From: CBFGTV01 sp965652145
GTDB taxonomy: Bacteria > Bacillota > Clostridia > Peptostreptococcales > Natronincolaceae
Assembly (NCBI GenBank): GCA_965652145.1
Contig: CBFGTV010000003.1
Coordinates: forward strand, 1 to 64,000
Length of the DNA stretch: 64,000 nucleotides
Direction of reading: 5' to 3'
Part shown: one piece after another, positions 61,336 through 64,000 of the stretch
How the letters are laid out: each line of letters opens with the position of its first letter
Numbering within the stretch: position 1 is the stretch's first letter
Translations under genes and position numbers: made by a program
The notes under the pieces: generated by a model
The model's input: only the letters and a program-made list of their open reading frames with translations
Told to the model about the DNA's origin: nothing
Databases searched by the model: none

Positions 61336-62937
61336 TCACCTCTCCTGGGAAATGGCATAATTTCTAAACTCTGTAGGAGTCATTCCTGTGGATTTTTTAA
61401 ATATTTTACTAAAGTAATTGGGATCGGTGTAGCCAACCTCGTAACAAATTTCTTTGATATTAATGGTCTTATCCTTAAGGATCTCCTTAGCCTTTTCAAC
61501 CCTAAGCTCTGTCAAATAGTCAACAAAATTCTTTCCTGTAGATTCCTTAAAAAATTTACTAAAATGATGGTAGCTCATATTGATCTGCTTAGCCACATCA
61601 TCCAGACCAATATTATCCCGGTAATTTTCCTCTATGTATCGAAGGGCACTTAATATCAGGCCGCTTAATTTACAGTTTTTAGTTTCTTCAAGCCTTGCTA
61701 AAAGGCTCCTCAAATAATTTATATAGGTGATGTTCAAATCTTTAATATCATTAATTTCCAATATCTCTAATAAATAATCCCGCTCCCCTGGCTCCCTTTC
61801 ACCTACCTCATAGGGGACCACCCTTTGGGTTAGAATAAAAAGCTCCAGCAATTTAGATTTCATTTTTTGGCAATTATCTCCATAAACCCTTGAAAGCCAT
61901 TGAAATATCTTTGAAAAGGCTTCTAATGCGCCCTTTGTATCTATGACCAGTATCCGGTCTAAAAAAATCTTTTCCAGCTCATGGGGATAATCCTCAAGGG
62001 AAGCCGGAAGCAGGTGAACATCCTCATAATGGGTCACAGTATCTTTATGATATATCGATGCCGCCATATGGGCCTCCTGATAGGATTTGGAAAAATGTTC
62101 AATGGGATAGGCCCTTCCCAAACCAAATTGATAAGGAAGCTGAAGACTTTTATTAAGCTTTGAAATAATCCCCTTGGCCAGGCCTATGGCATTATTCTTA
62201 ATCTCATAGGCATCCATTGTGGAGTCAATGGGGATATAGGCCACAATTCGATCCAGATGGGGCAGCCCAACCAGACAATCGCTGGCATTCTTTAACCTCA
62301 TGGTGAACAATTCATAGAATTGCTGCTTCAATAGGCTATTTTTTAAGCCCTCAGCCTTTACCGCCGCTTCAGGGGCTTCAACTACTGCCATCATCACATA
62401 GCCGTAACTTAAATCCATTCCAAATATCTCTTCATAAAAGGATAAATTCTTCTGACAGCTGTCGTTAAAGAGCTGGGATAGTATAAACTGTCCTTCCATG
62501 TGGGGCAAAATGTTGTTGATCTTTTCCATTAATAGCATTTCTCTTTTTACAGCCTCACGCCTTGCCTCAATTATTTGACAGATCTCGTCGATCACCTTAA
62601 TCAGCTTATTTTTATTCAGGGGCTTCAACAGATAATCCTGAACCCCCAGCTTTACGGCCTCCTTGGCATACTGGAAATACTCGTATGCACTGATGATTAC
62701 AAAAATAGCATCACAGTGGGATGCCTTGATATGTCGAATGGCTTCAATCCCATTTATACCCGGAATATGAATATCCATCAATATGATATCGGGCTTCAAG
62801 CTAAGGGCCTTTTCAATGGCTTCACGGCCAGACCTGGCCGTTCCAACAACCTCCACATTGGGGACATGCTTTTCAATAATGAATTTAACAGACTCAATGA
62901 CAATATATTCGTCATCTGCAATTAATAGCTTAATCAT
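61336..62937 (-). CDS. yesN: AraC-family response regulator (YesN type)
   Basis: A 533-residue two-component regulator. An N-terminal receiver domain (about 1-120) has Asp54 (ILMDIHIPG) as phosphoacceptor, the acidic DDE pair near the start and the C-terminal LLKPL lysine. A middle region of about 280 residues follows, then a two-helix-turn-helix AraC domain (about 430-530; VAKQINMSYHHFSKFFKESTG, CYEVGYTDPNYFSKIFK). It probably activates xylFGH. The start overlaps the kinase stop by 8 bases with AAGGAGG inside the kinase gene. Confidence 0.93.
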   Translation of the reverse strand: MIKLLIADDEYIVIESVKFIIEKHVPNVEVVGTARSGREAIEKALSLKPDIILMDIHIPGINGIEAIRHIKASHCDAIFVIISAYEYFQYAKEAVKLGVQDYLLKPLNKNKLIKVIDEICQIIEARREAVKREMLLMEKINNILPHMEGQFILSQLFNDSCQKNLSFYEEIFGMDLSYGYVMMAVVEAPEAAVKAEGLKNSLLKQQFYELFTMRLKNASDCLVGLPHLDRIVAYIPIDSTMDAYEIKNNAIGLAKGIISKLNKSLQLPYQFGLGRAYPIEHFSKSYQEAHMAASIYHKDTVTHYEDVHLLPASLEDYPHELEKIFLDRILVIDTKGALEAFSKIFQWLSRVYGDNCQKMKSKLLELFILTQRVVPYEVGEREPGERDYLLEILEINDIKDLNITYINYLRSLLARLEETKNCKLSGLILSALRYIEENYRDNIGLDDVAKQINMSYHHFSKFFKESTGKNFVDYLTELRVEKAKEILKDKTINIKEICYEVGYTDPNYFSKIFKKSTGMTPTEFRNYAISQER

Positions 62938-64000
62938 CTATGACCTCCTTTCCCACGGGCAGCTTCAAGGTTACCTTTGTTCCCTGCCCCGGGCTGCTTT
63001 CCATCTCAAATACCTCTTGAATATCGTCTATGTTATAGAATAGCCTGAGTCGATCAATAACATTATTGATTCCAATACCGCTGGCATGCTTCCTTATCTT
63101 TTCTTCGCTGCCATCGGCCTTCATGATGGCTTCTATTTTTTCTAATTCCATGCCAATTCCGTTATCCTTAACTTCCACTAAAATAATCTGATTTTCTTCC
63201 TTCACCTTCAGTTGTATTTCACCGTTTCTTTCCAGGTTTTCAAGGCCATGAATAAAGGCGTTTTCAACAATTGGCTGAATAATGGTACAGGGAACCTTGA
63301 CCATGAGCAGTCCCTTGTCAATCTCTGTCTTAAACTCTATCTTATCACCAAATCTCGTTTTTAAAATATACATGTAATTTTTAACGTAATTAATTTCATC
63401 CTTTAAAGTAACGGGCCTGTCCAGACTCCTTAAATTATAGCGGAACAGCTGGGCAATATTCTCTATAAATTCTGAGGCCCGGTCGGCCCCCTCCATCATA
63501 GCCAGTTGCCCTGCAGCATTAAAGGTATTAAATAGAAAGTGAGGATTGATCTGGGACTGAAGGGCCTTAAGCTCGGCATCCTTTAAAAGGCTTTTCATCT
63601 TGAAATTCTCCATTTCCTGTTCCTTTAACCGATTTTCAACCTCTGCCTGGGTCTTAATGTCATCGATATGGCTTTTAATATTAACGACCATTTTATCAAA
63701 GGCCTTGGCCAAAATTTTAATTTCATCATCTGTATGAATTTGAATCGGATCAATATTAAAGTTTCCCTGGGAAATCTTCTCTGCCGAATGGGCCAGCTCG
63801 ATAATGGGCTTCGTCAGCCGATAGGTGAAGATAATGGCCAGAATAATATTTAGGGTTACCGCCCCCACAATAATTGCGGCATTGACATAGCTTACAAAGG
63901 TCATATTTTTTGTAATGATTCCATATTGATCTGAGCCCTCCTGAAGCTTGTTATTTAACAGCTGCGTAATATATTGCTTCACATATTCACTAATTTCATA
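62930..64000 (-). CDS. Sensor histidine kinase (YesM/LytS type), 5' end outside window
   Basis: Partial gene: the frame is open to the window edge, so the N-terminal sensor region is missing. The visible 357 residues contain one membrane segment (near VNAAIIVGAVTLNIILAIIF), a HAMP domain, a His_kinase domain with the phosphoacceptor in QINPHFLFNT, and an ATPase domain with N box ENAFIHG and DNGIGM / GIGINNV. It phosphorylates the AraC-type regulator with which it overlaps and probably pairs with the XylFII-like sensor. An internal GTG at 63982 is not a believable start. Confidence 0.92.
   Translation of the reverse strand, partial: YEISEYVKQYITQLLNNKLQEGSDQYGIITKNMTFVSYVNAAIIVGAVTLNIILAIIFTYRLTKPIIELAHSAEKISQGNFNIDPIQIHTDDEIKILAKAFDKMVVNIKSHIDDIKTQAEVENRLKEQEMENFKMKSLLKDAELKALQSQINPHFLFNTFNAAGQLAMMEGADRASEFIENIAQLFRYNLRSLDRPVTLKDEINYVKNYMYILKTRFGDKIEFKTEIDKGLLMVKVPCTIIQPIVENAFIHGLENLERNGEIQLKVKEENQIILVEVKDNGIGMELEKIEAIMKADGSEEKIRKHASGIGINNVIDRLRLFYNIDDIQEVFEMESSPGQGTKVTLKLPVGKEVIDD

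Overview
The window is a chromosomal stretch from an anaerobic, endospore-forming-type Firmicute (Clostridia; an Alkaliphilus/Natronincola- or Clostridium-like organism is my best guess). The evidence is low to moderate GC, strong AGGAGG ribosome sites, frequent GTG/TTG starts, compact U-tailed hairpin terminators, an oxygen-sensitive glycyl-radical enzyme with its activase, a tungstate importer, and families typical of Clostridia (DUF1904, CvfB, EcsAB, XylFII/LytS/YesN, thiT). I see no rRNA, tRNA, CRISPR array, prophage or complete insertion sequence. The genes are mostly housekeeping or metabolic, in short operons, largely on the minus strand.

Layout. 0.1-4.1 kb: RNA modification (rlmD, rsuA), two small conserved proteins and pssA, all minus. 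4.1-6.7 kb: class II aldolase and an orphan membrane protein, plus strand. 6.7-13 kb: a degenerate M28-like membrane lipoprotein, a methyltransferase, a phosphoesterase, a small alarmone synthetase and an orphan GAPDH with a GapB-like cofactor pocket. 13.07-13.23 kb: a 165-bp palindromic MITE-like element bounded by TA. 13.3-21.2 kb: a P-loop protein, a YtqA-type radical SAM protein, a Usp-like protein, an SLH-GH18 protein, a LysM protein, DUF378, a 2-hydroxyacid dehydrogenase and prfC. 21.3-27.1 kb: an ECF S-component, thpR, a NimA-like flavoprotein, ecsAB, and a GntR-controlled ABC operon whose operator overlaps its promoter. 27.2-32.4 kb: a TPR protein, a coiled-coil protein built on 42-bp tandem repeats, pepF, cvfB and a YgjV-like protein.

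32.5-35.2 kb: a Moco-type riboswitch with its own terminator precedes tupABC (tungstate uptake). 35.3-37.9 kb: a tiny winged-helix protein and a YjjI/YjjW glycyl-radical pair of unknown substrate. 38-42 kb: a zinc ribbon protein, a WYL regulator, an HtrA-like protein lacking the catalytic serine, and a DUF4153 membrane protein. 42.2-46.8 kb: gltB without gltD, with a cre-like site upstream. 47.1-47.9 kb: TPP riboswitch and thiT. 48.1-52.2 kb: a MarR regulator and a heterodimeric ABC exporter with one degenerate ATPase site. 52.4-55.0 kb: a three-gene non-homologous end-joining set (ku, a stand-alone LigD-type ligase and a stand-alone LigD-type polymerase). 55.1-56.0 kb: a short YceG-like protein. 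56.1-64 kb: a xylose-type importer (xylFGH) preceded by a membrane-anchored sugar-binding sensor, an AraC-type response regulator and a histidine kinase that runs off the window, matching the known XylFII-LytS-YesN arrangement.

Links between genes. The tungsten/molybdenum riboswitch and TupABC form one metal-cofactor circuit. The HK/RR/XylFII genes probably sense the sugar that XylFGH imports. Ku, ligase and polymerase together form a break-repair pathway suited to spores. Three proteins look like pseudo-enzymes or have an altered active site (M28-like, HtrA-like and the first ABC ATPase). These, the MITE and the YjjI pair are the most worthwhile follow-ups.
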